A stretch of DNA of 64,000 nt from CAVYVZ01 sp963772065 (GTDB lineage: Bacteria; Acidobacteriota; Vicinamibacteria; Vicinamibacterales; UBA2999), in contig CAVYVZ010000010.1 in NCBI GenBank assembly GCA_963772065.1, positions 62,001-126,000 of the forward strand. The letters run 5' to 3'. Each line of letters opens with the position of its first letter. The stretch's first letter is position 1. This document shows positions 9,954 to 18,936 of the stretch, piece after piece. The notes below the pieces were generated by a model. That model ran no database searches. It was not told where the DNA came from and saw nothing but the letters and a program-made list of their open reading frames with translations. A program made the translations under genes and the position numbers.

Positions 9954-10762
9954 CGTACTTCTCCCGAGATCACTCGAACGGTTCCATCGCCCGAGCGCAC
10001 GAGCAGCGCACCGGACCCGTCGACGCCCTCGGCGACGCCCTGCCGCACGCCGTCGCGCGCATCCCACTCCACGGCTCGTCCGAGCATTGGTCGGGCGTGG
10101 ACCCGCCAGGCATCGAGGACGCCGCTGGCGTGGCTGCGCTGGACATCATCGTACCGCGCCGCAAGCGCGGCCAGGCACTCGATCAGCAGCGCGCCGCGAT
10201 CGACCCGTCGCCCGAGCTCGCGCTCCAACGAGGTTGCTCTTGCGGCAACGTCCGCCGGGTACGGCGCCGGACTCACGTTGATCCCGAACCCAAGCACCAC
10301 GTGCGACGGTCCGCCTTCCGCCAGGATGCCGGCGAGCTTTGCGTCGCGGCCTCGAACGGCGGCGGGAATCATCACGTCGTTGGGCCATTTGAGCGCGGTC
10401 ACGAGTCCCGTCGCCGCCTGGATGCCTTCCACCAGCGCCACACCCGCTGCGATCGTGAGGAGCTGCATCGCATGCTCGTGCGGTCGCAGCACCACGGAGA
10501 CGTAGAGCCCGCCTCCCGCAGGCGAGGACCACGTTCGCCCGTGGCGCCCTCGTCCCGCCGCCTGCGCGTCCGCAATGACGACAGACCCCTCGGCGCCGCC
10601 CTGTTCGGCAACCGCCGCGGCAATGTCATTCGTGGAAGACGCCTCCGCATACCATCGCACGTCCGGGTTGAAGCGAACGAGACGGCTGGTTGCGCGGGCC
10701 AGGGCCTCCGCCAGTTCCGGCGGCAACGGTTGTGGCCGGGGAAACGCGTCAGGCCGGTTCAA
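9944..10762 (-). CDS. birA: Biotin--[acetyl-CoA-carboxylase] ligase
   Basis: About 272 residues. Biotin protein ligase joins biotin to the carboxyl carrier protein through biotinyl-AMP. Catalytic features seen: EASSTNDIAAAV at the start of the BPL/LplA domain, GRGRHGRTWSSP (the GRGRxGRxW biotinyl-AMP loop), TALKWPNDVM and LAGILAEGG, then a short C-terminal SH3-like domain (GVAEGVDGSGALLVRSGDGTVRVISGEV). The DNA-binding N-terminal domain of E. coli BirA is absent, so this is a class I ligase without repressor role. The start is uncertain; TTG at 10762 gives a 14-bp overlap with nadC and leaves about 20 residues before the catalytic domain. Confidence 0.9.
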   Translation of the reverse strand: MNRPDAFPRPQPLPPELAEALARATSRLVRFNPDVRWYAEASSTNDIAAAVAEQGGAEGSVVIADAQAAGRGRHGRTWSSPAGGGLYVSVVLRPHEHAMQLLTIAAGVALVEGIQAATGLVTALKWPNDVMIPAAVRGRDAKLAGILAEGGPSHVVLGFGINVSPAPYPADVAARATSLERELGRRVDRGALLIECLAALAARYDDVQRSHASGVLDAWRVHARPMLGRAVEWDARDGVRQGVAEGVDGSGALLVRSGDGTVRVISGEVRWI

Positions 10763-11603
10763 TCTCGAAGCTGAGGTCGGCAGCGGGGGCGGAATGTGTG
10801 AGCGCGCCGATCGACACATAGTCCGCTCCGGTGTCTGCGAGCTCGGGCAGGCGCTGGAGCGTGACACCGCCCGAGATCTCCGTTTTTGCGCGCCCGTGAC
10901 AGCGCCGCACCGCTTCGATGATCTCTGGTGTCGAGAGGTTGTCGAGCAGGATGATTTCGGCGCCGGCCTCGAGCGCATCGTCCACTTCATCGAGCGTCTG
11001 CGCCTCGACCTCGGTCGGCATCTCGCGATTCGCCTTGAGCATCCGCGTCACCGCCGCAACAACGCCGCCCGCGAGCCTCACGTGGTTGTCCTTGATCAGG
11101 ATGCCGTCATCGAGGGCGCTTCGATGGTTGACGCCGCCGCCGGCGCGCACGGCGTATTTCTCCAGCGTGCGGAGCAGCGGCGTCGTCTTGCGCGTATCGA
11201 GGATCGTGATGCGACCGCCCGACGCTTCGACGAACCGGCGCGTCATCGTGGCAATGCCGGACAGCCTTTGCATGAAGTTCAACGCCGTCCGTTCCGCCGT
11301 CAGCAGCGCCGCGGCGGCGCCCTCGACGACGGCCACCTCGGTGCCGATCGCGCACGGGGTGCCATCGCCTCTCGAAACGTTCACGGCAATACCCGGGTCG
11401 AGCTGGCGGAACGTTTCGACCGCGATGTCGAGACCGGCAATCACGCAGTCGCTCTTGCACACGATGACGCCGCGGCCCCGCTGATCGCGGTGAATGGTAC
11501 CTTCAGTGGTGACGTCGCCCCACCCAAGATCTTCTGCAAGCGCCCGCCGAACCAGCTCCCGGTAGTCCCCCGGGTCGAGCGGCTCGAACGGCACTGGCTT
11601 CAC
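10749..11603 (-). CDS. nadC: Nicotinate-nucleotide pyrophosphorylase (carboxylating)
   Basis: 284 residues, full length. Converts quinolinate and PRPP to nicotinate mononucleotide in de novo NAD synthesis (cytoplasm). Seen: EDLGWGDVTTEGT, the ERTALNFMQRLSGIAT block, DTRKTTPLLRTLEKYAV with the PRPP/quinolinate-binding lysine and arginine, GVNHRSALDDGILIKDNH, and the barrel end EISGGVTLQRLPELADTGADYVSIGALTHS. nadA and nadB are not in the window. The ATG at 11603 overlaps the valS stop by 4 bp (ATGA), so it is translationally coupled to valS. Confidence 0.96.
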   Translation of the reverse strand: MKPVPFEPLDPGDYRELVRRALAEDLGWGDVTTEGTIHRDQRGRGVIVCKSDCVIAGLDIAVETFRQLDPGIAVNVSRGDGTPCAIGTEVAVVEGAAAALLTAERTALNFMQRLSGIATMTRRFVEASGGRITILDTRKTTPLLRTLEKYAVRAGGGVNHRSALDDGILIKDNHVRLAGGVVAAVTRMLKANREMPTEVEAQTLDEVDDALEAGAEIILLDNLSTPEIIEAVRRCHGRAKTEISGGVTLQRLPELADTGADYVSIGALTHSAPAADLSFEIEPA

Positions 11604-14170
11604 GCCGCTGGCTCCTCCGCAAAGGTGAGCTCCGGTTCGCCGACGTTCGCGAACTGAAGGTCCCGAATATGCGCGGCGGCCCTGAAGTCGCGTTCAGCCG
11701 GGCTCAGCGTGCGATAGTGGTCCGGCAGCACCGCCCGCTCGATGACGGCCTTCACCGGTTTCTTCTCGAGCGCCTTGATCCGCCGGACATCGGCAAGCGC
11801 GAGCTGCGTCTGGACATACACCGCGGCGGCGGCGGAATCATCGCCGCCCAGCACGGCGACAGCTTCCGCTGGCGTCGGCCACGAGGCACGGTGAATCGAA
11901 CCCGTTCGCCACCACGACCAGACCTCCTCGGTGACGAAGGGCAGATACGGCGCAAAGAGCCGAAGCAGCGTCTCGAGCGCCACCAGCATGGCGCTGTTCG
12001 CCGACGCGGCGCTCTCGGCGCCGAAGTCGCCGTATCGTCTGCTCTTTACCAGCTCGAGATAGTCGTCGCAGAACGACCAGAAGAACCGCTCCGTCTTCTC
12101 GAGGACGCGGGCGTAGTCGTAGGCATCCAGCTGCTCGGTCGCTTCAGCCACGAGCCGCGAGAGAGTCGTCAGCATTCCGCGGTCGAGCGGCTCGGTGATG
12201 GCGCCCTGGGGCGCCGCGTGCATGAGCGCGAAGCGTGACGCGTTCAGCAACTTGATTGCCAGGCGGCGTCCCACCTTCATCTGGCCGGCGTCAAAGGCCG
12301 TGTCCGTCCCGGGACGTCCACTGGCGGCCCAATAGCGCACGCCATCCGACCCGAATTCCTCGAGCAGGGCCATCGGCGTCACGACGTTGCCCTTCGACTT
12401 CGACATCTTCTTGCGGTCCGGGTCCAGCACCCACCCGGAGATCGCGGCGTGGGTCCACGGCAGCGAGTCGTGGAGGCAGTGCGCGCGGAGCACGGTTGAA
12501 AACAGCCACGTCCGGATGATGTCGTGCGCCTGCGGGCGCAGATCCATCGGGAACACGCGCGCGAAGAGGTCGTCGTCCTCCAGCCAGCCGCCGGCAATCT
12601 GCGGCGAGACAGACGACGTCGCCCACGTGTCCATCACATCCGGGTCGCCGGAGAAGCCGCCCGGCTTGTCGCGTTGGCTCGCTGTGTAGCCCTCGGGAAC
12701 GTCGGTCGACGGATCGATCGGCAGCCGCCCTTCGTCCGGAACAATCGGATTCGCGTAGTCGAGAGAGCCGTCCGCGCGCATGGGGTACCACACCGGGAAC
12801 GGCACGCCAAAGAACCTCTGGCGGCTGATGCACCAGTCGCCGGCGAGGCCGTTCACCCAGTTCTCGAACCGCGTGCGCATGTAGTCCGGATGCCACTGGA
12901 GCTCACGGCCGCGCGCAAGCAGCGCCTCGCGAACGTCCATCGTCTTGATGAACCATTGCCGGCTGGTGATGATCTCGAGCGGCCGGTCGCCCTTCTCGTA
13001 GAACTTCACCGCGTGGGTGATCGGCTTCGGATCGCCGATGAGATCACCGCTCTCGCGAAGCTGCTCGACGATCTGCACACGCGCCTTCGCGGCCGAAAGG
13101 TTCGCGAGCCGATCGTAGGCCTGCTGCGCGCGCGGGGGATCCACCGATTCCCAGCCGGCCGTGCCCCAGGTCACCGGTCGCAATGCGCCGTTCGAGCGGA
13201 TGACCGCGCGCACGGGCAGCGACAGCTCGCGCCACCAGGTCACGTCGGTGATGTCGCCGAAGGTGCAGATCATGGCGACGCCGGTGCCCTTTTCCGGATC
13301 GGCAAGCGCATGCGCCCGCACCGGCACGCGCGCGCCGAAGAGCGGTGTGGTCACCTCTGATCCGAACAAGGGCTGATAGCGCGCGTCGTCCGGATGCGCC
13401 ACGAGCGCGACGCACGCCGGGATCAACTCCGGCCGCGTCGTTTCGATCTCGACGTGTCCGCCCTCGGGCCGCGCGAAGCGTACGCGGTGGTACGCGCCCG
13501 GCTGCTCGCGATCCTCGAGCTCCGCCTGCGCCACCGCGGTGCGGAAGTCGACATCCCACAGCGTCGGCGCTTCGAGCTGATACGCGATCCCGTGCTTCAC
13601 GTGGTGCAGGAACGCGGCCTGTGAAACGCGCTGCGACCGGCGGTCGATGGTGGCGTAGGTATGGGTCCAGTCCACCGACAATCCCAGATACCGCCACAGA
13701 TGCTCGAACGCTTTTTCGTCTTCGATGGTCAGCCGCGTGCAGAGCTCGATGAAATTCGGTCGCGAGATGGACACCGGCGGCGTGCCAGACTTCGGCGGCC
13801 TGCCCTGAGCCGCGTCGAACGGCGGCTCGAACCCCGGTTGGTACGGCAGCGACGGATCGCAGCGGACGCCGTAGTAGTTCTGCACCCGGCGCTCGGTGGG
13901 CAGGCCGTTATCGTCCCACCCCATCGGATAGAACACCGCCTTGCCGCGCATCCGCTGAAACCGCGCGACGACGTCGGTGTGGGTGTACGAGAACACGTGG
14001 CCGACGTGCAGCGAGCCGCTCACCGTGGGAGGCGGCGTATCGATCGCGTAGACCTCATCGCGCGTTTTCGAGCGGTCGAAGCGGTACGTCCCGTCGGCTT
14101 CCCAGCGGGCATTCCACTTTTCCTCGAGGCCCTCGAGGGCAGGTTTTTCTGGCAGCGAAATAGGGTTCAC
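11600..14170 (-). CDS. valS: Valine--tRNA ligase
   Basis: 856 residues from the GTG at 14170. Charges tRNA-Val with valine. The Rossmann signature is PPTVSGSLHVGHVFSY (HIGH-like HVGH) and the second signature is KKMSKSKGNV; the editing (CP1) domain lies between them (about residues 170-400) and the anticodon-binding domain follows. The DDNGLPTERRVQ sequence is that of the shorter ValS form found in several phyla, which lacks the long C-terminal coiled coil, in keeping with its length. A GTG start is chosen because residues before it look like noise and the protein then opens VNPISLPEKPALEGLEEKW, where ValS homologues begin. It carries an odd PFDAAQGRP insertion around residues 117-126 (see the repeat entry). 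Part of the valS-nadC-birA run, 40 bp after the response regulator. Confidence 0.96.
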   Translation of the reverse strand: MNPISLPEKPALEGLEEKWNARWEADGTYRFDRSKTRDEVYAIDTPPPTVSGSLHVGHVFSYTHTDVVARFQRMRGKAVFYPMGWDDNGLPTERRVQNYYGVRCDPSLPYQPGFEPPFDAAQGRPPKSGTPPVSISRPNFIELCTRLTIEDEKAFEHLWRYLGLSVDWTHTYATIDRRSQRVSQAAFLHHVKHGIAYQLEAPTLWDVDFRTAVAQAELEDREQPGAYHRVRFARPEGGHVEIETTRPELIPACVALVAHPDDARYQPLFGSEVTTPLFGARVPVRAHALADPEKGTGVAMICTFGDITDVTWWRELSLPVRAVIRSNGALRPVTWGTAGWESVDPPRAQQAYDRLANLSAAKARVQIVEQLRESGDLIGDPKPITHAVKFYEKGDRPLEIITSRQWFIKTMDVREALLARGRELQWHPDYMRTRFENWVNGLAGDWCISRQRFFGVPFPVWYPMRADGSLDYANPIVPDEGRLPIDPSTDVPEGYTASQRDKPGGFSGDPDVMDTWATSSVSPQIAGGWLEDDDLFARVFPMDLRPQAHDIIRTWLFSTVLRAHCLHDSLPWTHAAISGWVLDPDRKKMSKSKGNVVTPMALLEEFGSDGVRYWAASGRPGTDTAFDAGQMKVGRRLAIKLLNASRFALMHAAPQGAITEPLDRGMLTTLSRLVAEATEQLDAYDYARVLEKTERFFWSFCDDYLELVKSRRYGDFGAESAASANSAMLVALETLLRLFAPYLPFVTEEVWSWWRTGSIHRASWPTPAEAVAVLGGDDSAAAAVYVQTQLALADVRRIKALEKKPVKAVIERAVLPDHYRTLSPAERDFRAAAHIRDLQFANVGEPELTFAEEPAA
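13796..13826 (-). repeat. Palindromic repeat unit inserted in frame in valS
   Basis: On the plus strand this reads GGCCTGCCCTGAGCCGCGTC followed by GAACGGCGG; the minus strand encodes PFDAAQGRP inside ValS. The core CCCTGAGC..GTCGAA is the one of a short interspersed palindromic element that I recall from many high-GC soil and metagenomic genomes, where it often shows up as FDxAQGRP in proteins. The surrounding residues (FEPP before, PKSGTPPVSISRPNFIELC after) look like a surface loop between the conserved Rossmann region and the next helix. Only this copy was seen in the window. Confidence 0.5.
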
Positions 14171-14210
14171 AGTCGTCGGTCTTCGATTGTAGTTCACCGA
14201 AGACCGGCGA

Positions 14211-15398
14211 CTAGCGATCGGAGGAGTGCTTGGAGCGTATCCGCCCGATTTCCTCGCGGACGAGGCGTTCGGCCACGCGCGACACCGCGTCGGCCACGAC
14301 ATCTTCCACGCCCAGCGAACCCAGGCGCTCCACCACGCGGCGGGCGATTTGGTCCACGAGTTCGTCGGTGACCTGCGGCGATCCTGTTACGGGGAGCCGC
14401 ACCGGAGGTGCGTCCGGTTCACCCTGTTCCGCCGCGAGCAGCGCGGAGAACGCGTCTGCGATTGCGGACATGTTACCCCCTGATGCCGCAGATGCCGCCT
14501 GCGCCGGCCGGGCAGGTTGGGGCGCTCGTTCCGGCGGCGAATCCGGAGGCTCGAGCGAGGGAGGCTGCGGCGCCGACCATGGCATCGAAACCGGCGGACT
14601 CGCAAAGGTCACGGGTACTGGCTCAGGCATCGGTGACGGAACCGGCGCGACGTCGCTCACATGCTCGTGCGACGGCGGCTGCGGAGGCTGTTCCGCCGAC
14701 GGCGAATCGAACCAATCCAGATCCCGTTCCATCACCGGACCTTCCCTCCGCTGCATCGGCTCGGGTTGCCGCGGGGGAGGTGCGTCGGCGGGCGTGATGT
14801 TGGCGAACGCAGCATCGAGGCGGTCGAAGTAGTCGTCGAGATCGCTTCCGCGCCCCGCGGCATCCTGCGCCGAACGGCCCGCGTCGTCCGGCTGACGCAG
14901 GAAGGCGTCGCCGTTGCCGCCCGACGCGGTCCTTGCCGGCTGCGGTCGATGCGGCGTCAGGCGTTCGACGGGCCGCGGCACATCCGCGACGGCGCGCGTG
15001 ACCCCGCTCGACGGTCGCGCACCGCCGGGCACACCCTGCAGGAGCTCGCGGACGCGCGCGATGACATGCTGCGGCTCGAACGGCTTCACGAGCACGCCGT
15101 CGCATCCCGCCGCCTGCGCGCGACGTTCGTCCACCGGTTCGAAAGCGCCGGTCAGCAGCAGGACGGGAATATGCGAGAGCTCGGGCGCGCCCTTGATGAA
15201 CGCCGCCACGTCGTAGCCGTTCCGCTTTGGCATCCCGATGTCCGCCAGCACGATGTCGGGCCGCTGCGACTGAATGCTCGCGATCGCCTGCTCGCCGTCG
15301 CCCGCCGTGAGGACCTCCACGTCCTCGTCGGCAAACGTCAGCTCGATCACCCGCTGAATGGTGACGCTGTCGTCGGCGAGCAGCAGCTTGTGGGACAT
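14211..15398 (-). CDS. Response regulator with a receiver domain and a long Pro-rich linker
   Basis: 395 residues. The first 120 form a receiver domain with D9-D10, phosphoacceptor D53 (VLADIGMP), T83 and K105 (VKPFEP) all in place. It is followed by about 200 residues of low-complexity Pro/Ser/Ala-rich linker and a short helical C-terminus (residues about 340-395: LVDQIARRVVERLGSLGVED, AVSRVAERLVREEIGRIR). There is no DNA-binding or enzymatic output domain, so it probably acts by protein-protein contact, as do motility/polarity regulators of similar build; this is an inference. No kinase gene is near. The gene is 2 bp after mcmA2 and 40 bp before valS. Confidence 0.85.
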   Translation of the reverse strand: MSHKLLLADDSVTIQRVIELTFADEDVEVLTAGDGEQAIASIQSQRPDIVLADIGMPKRNGYDVAAFIKGAPELSHIPVLLLTGAFEPVDERRAQAAGCDGVLVKPFEPQHVIARVRELLQGVPGGARPSSGVTRAVADVPRPVERLTPHRPQPARTASGGNGDAFLRQPDDAGRSAQDAAGRGSDLDDYFDRLDAAFANITPADAPPPRQPEPMQRREGPVMERDLDWFDSPSAEQPPQPPSHEHVSDVAPVPSPMPEPVPVTFASPPVSMPWSAPQPPSLEPPDSPPERAPQPARPAQAASAASGGNMSAIADAFSALLAAEQGEPDAPPVRLPVTGSPQVTDELVDQIARRVVERLGSLGVEDVVADAVSRVAERLVREEIGRIRSKHSSDR

Positions 15399-15400
15399 AC

Positions 15401-15811
15401 TCAGATAGCTTCTTGTCGTGACCTGACGTTCTTGGTGACGAAGTCAACGATATCCTGCATCGGACTCCCGGGAAGAAAAATTCCAGTCACACCCATGTCG
15501 TGGAGCTTCGGGATGTCGACGTCCGGAATGATGCCGCCGATGACCACGAGCACATCGGTAAGGCCCTTTTCCTTGAGCAACTCCATGACGCGCGGGCAGA
15601 TGTGCATGTGGGCGCCGGAGAGGATGGACAGGCCGATCACATCGGCGTCCTCCTGGAGCGCGGCGGCGACGATCTGCTCGGGCGTCTGACGCAGCCCGGT
15701 ATAGATCACCTCCATCCCGGCGTCCCGCAGGGCGCGCGCGATGACCTTGGCCCCCCGATCGTGCCCATCGAGGCCGGGTTTGGCGATAACCACTCGGATC
15801 TTCTGGCTCAT
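15401..15811 (-). CDS. Methylmalonyl-CoA mutase, cobalamin-binding subunit
   Basis: 136 residues: a free-standing B12-binding domain. The DGHDRG motif (His17 is the lower axial ligand of cobalt) sits at residues 15-20, and GLSILSGAH and VVIGGIIPDVDIPKLHDMG are typical of the C-terminal part of methylmalonyl-CoA mutase. Works with the catalytic subunit encoded just upstream (15,882-17,549) to interconvert succinyl-CoA and (R)-methylmalonyl-CoA. The two genes are separated by a heptamer repeat array, see below. A MeaB-type chaperone GTPase is not in the window. Confidence 0.93.
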   Translation of the reverse strand: MSQKIRVVIAKPGLDGHDRGAKVIARALRDAGMEVIYTGLRQTPEQIVAAALQEDADVIGLSILSGAHMHICPRVMELLKEKGLTDVLVVIGGIIPDVDIPKLHDMGVTGIFLPGSPMQDIVDFVTKNVRSRQEAI

Positions 15812-15819
15812 TTGGGTGA

Positions 15820-15881
<62 letters not shown>

Positions 15882-17549
15882 CTAGATTATCGGCGTTTCC
15901 TCGTATTCGCCCCACACCTCGCGCAGCGCGTCGCACATCTCCCCAATCGTGGCGTACGCCCGGACGGCATCGAGCAGGAGCGGCATCGTGTTCGCCTCTG
16001 CCCGTGCGCCGGCCTTCAGCGCGTCGAGGGCGCGTGAGACGGCGGCGTTGTCACGCCCCTTCTTGAGTGCCGCCAGCTTCGCCAGCTGCCGATCGGCCGC
16101 CGACTCGTCGATGTAGAGGATCTGGATCGGCGGCTCATTGGCGGCCACATAGCCGTTGACGCCCACGACGATCTTCTCTCGAGCCTCCACAGCCTGCTGA
16201 AACCGGTAGGAGCTCTCCGCGATCTCCTTCTGCGGATAGCCGCGCTCGATCGCCCCGACCATCCCGCCCATCCGGTCGATGGTGTCAAAGTACGCCAGCG
16301 CCTCCTCCTCGAGATCGCGCGTGAGCTTTTCGACGAAATAGGAGCCGCCGAGCGGGTCCACCACATGTGCGACGCCGCTCTCGTGGGCGATGATCTGCTG
16401 TGTGCGCAGGGCCAGCGTGGCGGCCTCCGCCGTGGGCAGCGCCAGCGCCTCGTCGAGCGAGTTCGTGTGCAGCGAGTTCGTGCCGCCGAGCACCGCCGAG
16501 AGCGCCTGGAGCGCCGTGCGGACCACGTTGTTGTACGGCTGCTGCGCCGTGAGCGAGACGCCGGCGGTCTGCGAATGGAACCGCAGCTGCCACGATCGGG
16601 GGTTCTGCGCCTTGAAGCGATCGCGCATCACGTGCGCCCAGATGCGGCGTGCGGCGCGGTACTTCGCGATCTCCTCGAAGAAGTCGCTGTGCGCGTTGAA
16701 GAAGAACGAGATGCGCGGCGCGAAGTCGTCGACGCGCAAGCCGGCATCCACCCCGTACTGCACGTACTCGACGCCGTCACGCAGCGTGAACGCCAGCTCC
16801 TGGGCGGCGGTCGCGCCCGCCTCGCGGATGTGATAGCCGCTGACGGAGATCGTGTTCCACTTCGGCACCTGCGCGGTGCTGAAAGTGAAGATGTCGGTGA
16901 TGAGCCGCATCGACGGCCGCGGCGGGAAGATGTACTCCTTCTGCGCGATGAACTCTTTCAGGATGTCGTTCTGGATCGTCCCGGACAGCGTTTTCCACGT
17001 GGCGCCCTGCTTCTCCGCGACGACGAGGTACATCGCGTAAATCATCGGCGCGGGCGAGTTGATCGTCATCGACGTCGTGATGGCGCCGAGATCGATTCCG
17101 TCGAAGAGCGTTTCCATGTCCGCGAGGGACGTGACGTTGACGCCGCACTTCCCCACCTCGCCGAGCGACAGCTCGTGATCCGGATCGCGCCCCATCAGCG
17201 TCGGCAGATCGAACGCAACGCTCAGCCCGGTGCCCCCCGCCGCGAGCAGCTGCTTGTAGCGCTCGTTGGTCTCCTCCGGTGTCCCGAAGCCGGCAAACTG
17301 CCGCATCGTCCAGAGCTTGCCCCGATAGCCGGTCGGATGAATGCCGCGCGTGTAGGGGAAGTCGCCCGGATGGCCGAGGTCACGGGCGTAGTCGAGCGAT
17401 CGGATGTCGTCGGCCGTGTACAGCCGCTCGATGGGACGCCCGGAGATCGTCGTGAACGGCCCGGTGCGTTCCGGAGCCTTCTCCAGCGCGGGCGCGAGGA
17501 CTTCCCGCTCCCAGCGATCTTTGCCCGTCTCGGGCGCGACGGCTTTCAT
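15882..17549 (-). CDS. Methylmalonyl-CoA mutase, catalytic (large) subunit
   Basis: 555 residues, the TIM-barrel part of a two-gene mutase. Seen: RGIHPTGYRGKLWTMRQFAG (substrate tunnel, with the conserved tyrosine), GTGLSVAFDLPTLMGRD, SMTINSPAPMIYAMY, GTIQNDILKEFIAQKEY, and PPRPSMRLI with the arginine that contacts the methylmalonyl carboxylate, which argues for methylmalonyl-CoA and not isobutyryl-CoA. The C-terminus has the linker ending IGEMCDALREVWGEYEE. Function: propionate/branched-chain degradation or succinate-methylmalonyl interconversion. Start: ATG 17549. Divergent from the GDH gene (115-bp region). Confidence 0.94.
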   Translation of the reverse strand: MKAVAPETGKDRWEREVLAPALEKAPERTGPFTTISGRPIERLYTADDIRSLDYARDLGHPGDFPYTRGIHPTGYRGKLWTMRQFAGFGTPEETNERYKQLLAAGGTGLSVAFDLPTLMGRDPDHELSLGEVGKCGVNVTSLADMETLFDGIDLGAITTSMTINSPAPMIYAMYLVVAEKQGATWKTLSGTIQNDILKEFIAQKEYIFPPRPSMRLITDIFTFSTAQVPKWNTISVSGYHIREAGATAAQELAFTLRDGVEYVQYGVDAGLRVDDFAPRISFFFNAHSDFFEEIAKYRAARRIWAHVMRDRFKAQNPRSWQLRFHSQTAGVSLTAQQPYNNVVRTALQALSAVLGGTNSLHTNSLDEALALPTAEAATLALRTQQIIAHESGVAHVVDPLGGSYFVEKLTRDLEEEALAYFDTIDRMGGMVGAIERGYPQKEIAESSYRFQQAVEAREKIVVGVNGYVAANEPPIQILYIDESAADRQLAKLAALKKGRDNAAVSRALDALKAGARAEANTMPLLLDAVRAYATIGEMCDALREVWGEYEETPII

Positions 17550-17592
17550 ACGTTTCTATGTTAAGCCCAAAGGCCAAACTGCAAATCGCAAG

Positions 17593-17621
17593 TTGACTCC
17601 CCGCGAAATGTCGCGTTAGCC
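17593..17621 (+). promoter_or_regulatory. Possible sigma70-type promoter for the GDH gene
   Basis: TTGACT (17,593-17,598) is followed by a 17-bp spacer and TTAGCC (17,616-17,621), in the 115-bp divergent region between mcmA1 and the dehydrogenase. The -35 is one mismatch from consensus; the -10 is poor. The distance to the ATG at 17,665 is about 40 bp. Confidence 0.3.
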
Positions 17622-17664
17622 TCATTCGTTTGCCCGGGAGCCAGGGCACTGTCAGAGGTCATAC

Positions 17665-18915
17665 ATGGCGGAGCACGGCGCGATTTTCGGGGCGATGCTG
17701 CAGGAGTTCGACGTCGCCGCCCGGATCCTCAACCTCGAACCGGGGATCTGGAACATCCTCACCCACCCGAAGCGACAGATCATCGTGTCCTGCCCGGTGC
17801 AGATGGACAACGGGGAGATCGAGGTCTTCACCGGCTACCGCGTCCAGTACAACATCACCCTCGGTCCGGCGAAGGGCGGCATCCGCTACCATCCCGACGT
17901 CTCGCTCGACGAGGTCACGGCGCTCGCGGCGTGGATGACATGGAAGTGCGCGGTGGCCCACATCCCCTTCGGCGGCGGCAAGGGAGGGGTCATCTGCGAT
18001 CCGACGCGCATGTCGCGACGGGAGCTGGAAGCGCTGACGCGCCGTTACGTCGCCGAAATCATCGACGCCATCGGCCCCGAGCGCGACGTGCCCGCGCCTG
18101 ACGTGAACACCAACGAACAGGTGATGGCGTGGTTCATGGACACGTACTCCATGCACGTCGGGCACACCGCGACAGCGGTCGTGACGGGCAAGCCGGTTGA
18201 GCTCGGCGGATCGCTGGGGCGGCGTGAGGCCACGGGACGCGGCGTGATGATCGTGACACGCGAAGCGGCGAAGCATCTCGGCCTCAATCTCAAAGGCGCG
18301 ACGATTGCGGTTCAGGGATTCGGGAACGTCGGCTCCATCTCCGCCGAGCTCCTCGCCGAGCAGGGCGCGAGGATCGTCGCCGTGACCGACTGGAAAGGCG
18401 GCGTCTACAACAAGGCCGGCCTCGACATACCACGGCTGCTCGAGTACGTGAAGGAGCACAAGACGGTCGAAGGGTTTGCGGGCTCGGAGCCGCTGGCGCA
18501 CGACGATCTCTTCGGCCTCGAGGTCGACGTCCTGATTCCGGCGGCGCTCGAGAACCAGATCACGATGGAGAACGCGCCGCAGATCAGGGCGAAGATCGTC
18601 ACCGAAGGCGCGAATGGCCCGACGACGCCCGACGCGCATCGGCACCTGCACGAGCGCGGCGTGTTCGTGATACCGGACATCCTCGCCAACTCCGGCGGCG
18701 TCACGGTGTCGTACTTCGAGTGGGTGCAGGACCGCTACGGATACTTCTGGTCCGAGGTCGACGTGAACTCCCGCCTCGAAGCGAAGATGGTGGAGGCGTT
18801 CGACGACGTGCTGGAGAACTCCCTGCGCCACAAGGTGGACATGCGCACGGCCGCCTACATCGTGGCGATCGCGCGCGTCGCCACGGTGACGAGGTTGCGC
18901 GGGATGTACGCCTGA
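17665..18915 (+). CDS. Glu/Leu/Phe/Val dehydrogenase (NAD(P)-glutamate dehydrogenase type), copy 1
   Basis: 416 residues. Catalyses reversible oxidative deamination of an amino acid, usually glutamate to 2-oxoglutarate. Seen: the ELFV dimerization domain with GPAKGGIRYHPDVSLDEV, the catalytic PFGGGKGGVICDP loop, PERDVPAPDVNTNEQVMAWFMD, and the C-terminal Rossmann domain (GATIAVQGFGNVGS nucleotide-binding loop, then VDVLIPAALENQIT and EGANGPTTPDA). Length is normal for the hexameric 420-residue class. The opening residues (MAEHGAIFGAMLQEFDVAARIL) are typical of the class. A second paralogue lies 8 kb away (25,533-26,801). Convergent with the ADOP permease, 21 bp between stops. Confidence 0.93.
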   Translation: MAEHGAIFGAMLQEFDVAARILNLEPGIWNILTHPKRQIIVSCPVQMDNGEIEVFTGYRVQYNITLGPAKGGIRYHPDVSLDEVTALAAWMTWKCAVAHIPFGGGKGGVICDPTRMSRRELEALTRRYVAEIIDAIGPERDVPAPDVNTNEQVMAWFMDTYSMHVGHTATAVVTGKPVELGGSLGRREATGRGVMIVTREAAKHLGLNLKGATIAVQGFGNVGSISAELLAEQGARIVAVTDWKGGVYNKAGLDIPRLLEYVKEHKTVEGFAGSEPLAHDDLFGLEVDVLIPAALENQITMENAPQIRAKIVTEGANGPTTPDAHRHLHERGVFVIPDILANSGGVTVSYFEWVQDRYGYFWSEVDVNSRLEAKMVEAFDDVLENSLRHKVDMRTAAYIVAIARVATVTRLRGMYA

Positions 18916-18936
18916 GACCCGCGCGTCGCGTTGCGC

